Below, in pieces: positions 62,966 to 64,000 of a stretch of 64,000 nt of DNA (its first letter is position 1; each line of letters opens with the position of its first letter). Origin of the DNA: an uncultured Parabacteroides sp. (GTDB taxonomy: Bacteria; Bacteroidota; Bacteroidia; Bacteroidales; Tannerellaceae). The position numbers were made by a program, and so were the translations under genes. Location: contig NZ_CABUOD010000021.1 in the NCBI RefSeq assembly GCF_902493135.1, positions 18,176-82,175 on the forward strand. Direction: 5' to 3'. The notes under the pieces were generated by a model. The model was given only the letters and a program-made list of their open reading frames with translations, made no database searches and was not told the DNA's origin.

Positions 62966-63826
62966 ATGAGACAGTTAAAGATCACAAAGTCCATTACCAA
63001 TCGCGAAAGCGCTTCTCTTGACAAGTATCTTCAGGAAATAGGCCGGGAAGATCTGATCACAGTAGAAGAAGAAGTAGAATTGGCACAGGCTATCAAAAGA
63101 GGCGACCGGAGAGCATTGGAAAAATTAACCAGGGCAAATCTGCGTTTTGTTGTATCTGTAGCTAAGCAATATCAAAATCAGGGGTTAAGTTTACCAGACC
63201 TTATTAATGAAGGAAACCTGGGGTTGATTAAGGCGGCTGAGAAATTTGACGAAACCAGAGGTTTTAAGTTTATTTCCTATGCTGTGTGGTGGATTCGTCA
63301 ATCTATTTTGCAAGCTTTGGCAGAACAGTCAAGAATCGTACGTCTCCCGTTGAATCAGGTTGGTTCGTTGAATAAAATCAGCAAAGCCTTCTCTAAATTC
63401 GAACAGGAAAACGAACGCAGACCTTCTCCTGAAGAACTTGCAGACGAACTGGATATTCCGGTAGATAAGATTTCGGATACCCTAAAAGTATCGGGAAGGC
63501 ATATCTCAGTGGATGCTCCTTTTGTAGAAGGCGAAGACAACAGTCTTTTGGATGTGCTTGTTAACGATGACGCTCCTATCGCTGACCGGTCGTTGATGAA
63601 CGAGTCATTGGCAAAAGAAATTGATCGAGCACTTGCTACATTAACCGAAAGAGAATGTGAGATAATCAAAATGTTTTTCGGTATTGGCTGTCAGGAAATG
63701 ACATTGGAAGAGATTGGCGACAAATTTGGCCTCACAAGAGAGCGCGTCCGCCAGATCAAGGAAAAAGCAATTAGAAGATTAAGGCAAGGAACACGTAGCA
63801 AGCTCCTCAAATCGTATTTAGGTTAA
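62966..63826 (+). CDS. rpoD: Primary RNA polymerase sigma factor (RpoD/SigA)
   Basis: A 286-residue sigma-70. Like other Bacteroidetes primary sigma factors it lacks region 1.1 and starts just before region 1.2 (DKYLQEIGREDLITVEEEVE). Region 2 includes LRFVVSVAKQYQNQGLSLPD, LINEGNLGLIKAAEKFD and the -10 melting helix YAVWWIRQSILQAL. Region 4 ends with LTRERVRQIKEKAIRRLRQG, the -33 binding helix-turn-helix. It is the factor that recognises the TTTG/TAnnTTTG promoters listed here. Confidence 0.96.
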   Translation: MRQLKITKSITNRESASLDKYLQEIGREDLITVEEEVELAQAIKRGDRRALEKLTRANLRFVVSVAKQYQNQGLSLPDLINEGNLGLIKAAEKFDETRGFKFISYAVWWIRQSILQALAEQSRIVRLPLNQVGSLNKISKAFSKFEQENERRPSPEELADELDIPVDKISDTLKVSGRHISVDAPFVEGEDNSLLDVLVNDDAPIADRSLMNESLAKEIDRALATLTERECEIIKMFFGIGCQEMTLEEIGDKFGLTRERVRQIKEKAIRRLRQGTRSKLLKSYLG

Positions 63827-63853
63827 CCTCTTCGGAGGAAGACAAAAGGATTA

Positions 63854-63893
63854 AAAGCCTCTTATCCGTCAGGGTAGGGGGCTTTCCTTTTTT
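63854..63893 (+). terminator. Intrinsic terminator after rpoD
   Basis: AAAGCC (63854-63859) pairs with GGCTTT (63880-63885), extended by CT-rich/AGG-rich pairing inside, then a T-rich tract to 63893. The last 100 bases of the window hold nothing else recognisable. Confidence 0.7.
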
Positions 63894-64000
63894 ATTATTG
63901 TTTATGATTTAGGCTGGGTCTTTTCTTATACATATTATACACACATAAACGCCGTGTGTAAAGCCTGAAAATAGAGATGTGGATAAAGATGAAAAAAAGT

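Overview
The window is chromosomal DNA from a Bacteroidales gut bacterium, most likely a Parabacteroides-like species. The evidence is two SusC/SusD pairs, gliding-type lipoprotein genes gldD/gldE, a primary sigma factor without region 1.1, many -7 boxes of the Bacteroidetes form TAnnTTTG, menaquinone methyltransferase, PPi-dependent phosphofructokinase, and a GGGtGRT gene. The species is inferred from gene content only.

Layout. 1-12.2 kb is mostly housekeeping: the end of a ParE-type toxin-antitoxin pair, phoH-purC-ubiE-aroE, an AAA-ATPase/nuclease-fold gene, and a leftward cluster mutY (frameshifted)-ssb-gldE-gldD-phosphopantetheinyl transferase. A rightward cluster follows: HU, a 29-residue bS22/mS38-like ribosomal protein, and RNase G. 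12.3-20.1 kb is a FecI/FecR-type regulated SusC/SusD locus ending in an endonuclease/exonuclease/phosphatase-family lipoprotein. 20.1-24.6 kb holds a Gfo/Idh/MocA lipoprotein and a solitary GC-rich VapE/VirE primase-helicase-like gene whose stop codon lies inside a 143-bp palindrome; two copies of a 69-bp repeat bracket this segment. 24.6-27.8 kb carries GGGtGRT, a small membrane protein and an Fe-S scaffold-like protein, then a TlpA-type thioredoxin lipoprotein.

27.9-47.9 kb is a polysaccharide utilization locus: a hybrid two-component regulator (HTCS), a truncated AAA-ATPase-like gene, SusC/SusD, a basic-secretory-protein-type putative metallopeptidase lipoprotein, and three GH92 alpha-mannosidases. 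A composite operator-like block with identical internal spacing lies upstream of both susCD and the peptidase/GH92 operon, which suggests one regulon, probably under the HTCS. The enzymes suggest a mannose-rich glycoprotein or mannan substrate.

48.0-50.9 kb is a compact three-gene operon: a DUF262 ParB-like protein, a DUF3696-type ABC/SMC-like ATPase and a small protein with a phospholipase-D-like HHDR motif. It looks like an anti-phage defence or stress system and is the best candidate here for an undescribed system. After it come PPi-PFK and a Fic protein, then a scarred accessory patch (41-bp hairpin tandem repeats, a structured leader, an unknown ORF that runs into a truncated hepT). Two nucleotidyltransferase modules, riboflavin synthase, a MATE exporter, a YihY/BrkB protein, RNase P RNA, a DegP/HtrA protease and the primary sigma factor complete the window.
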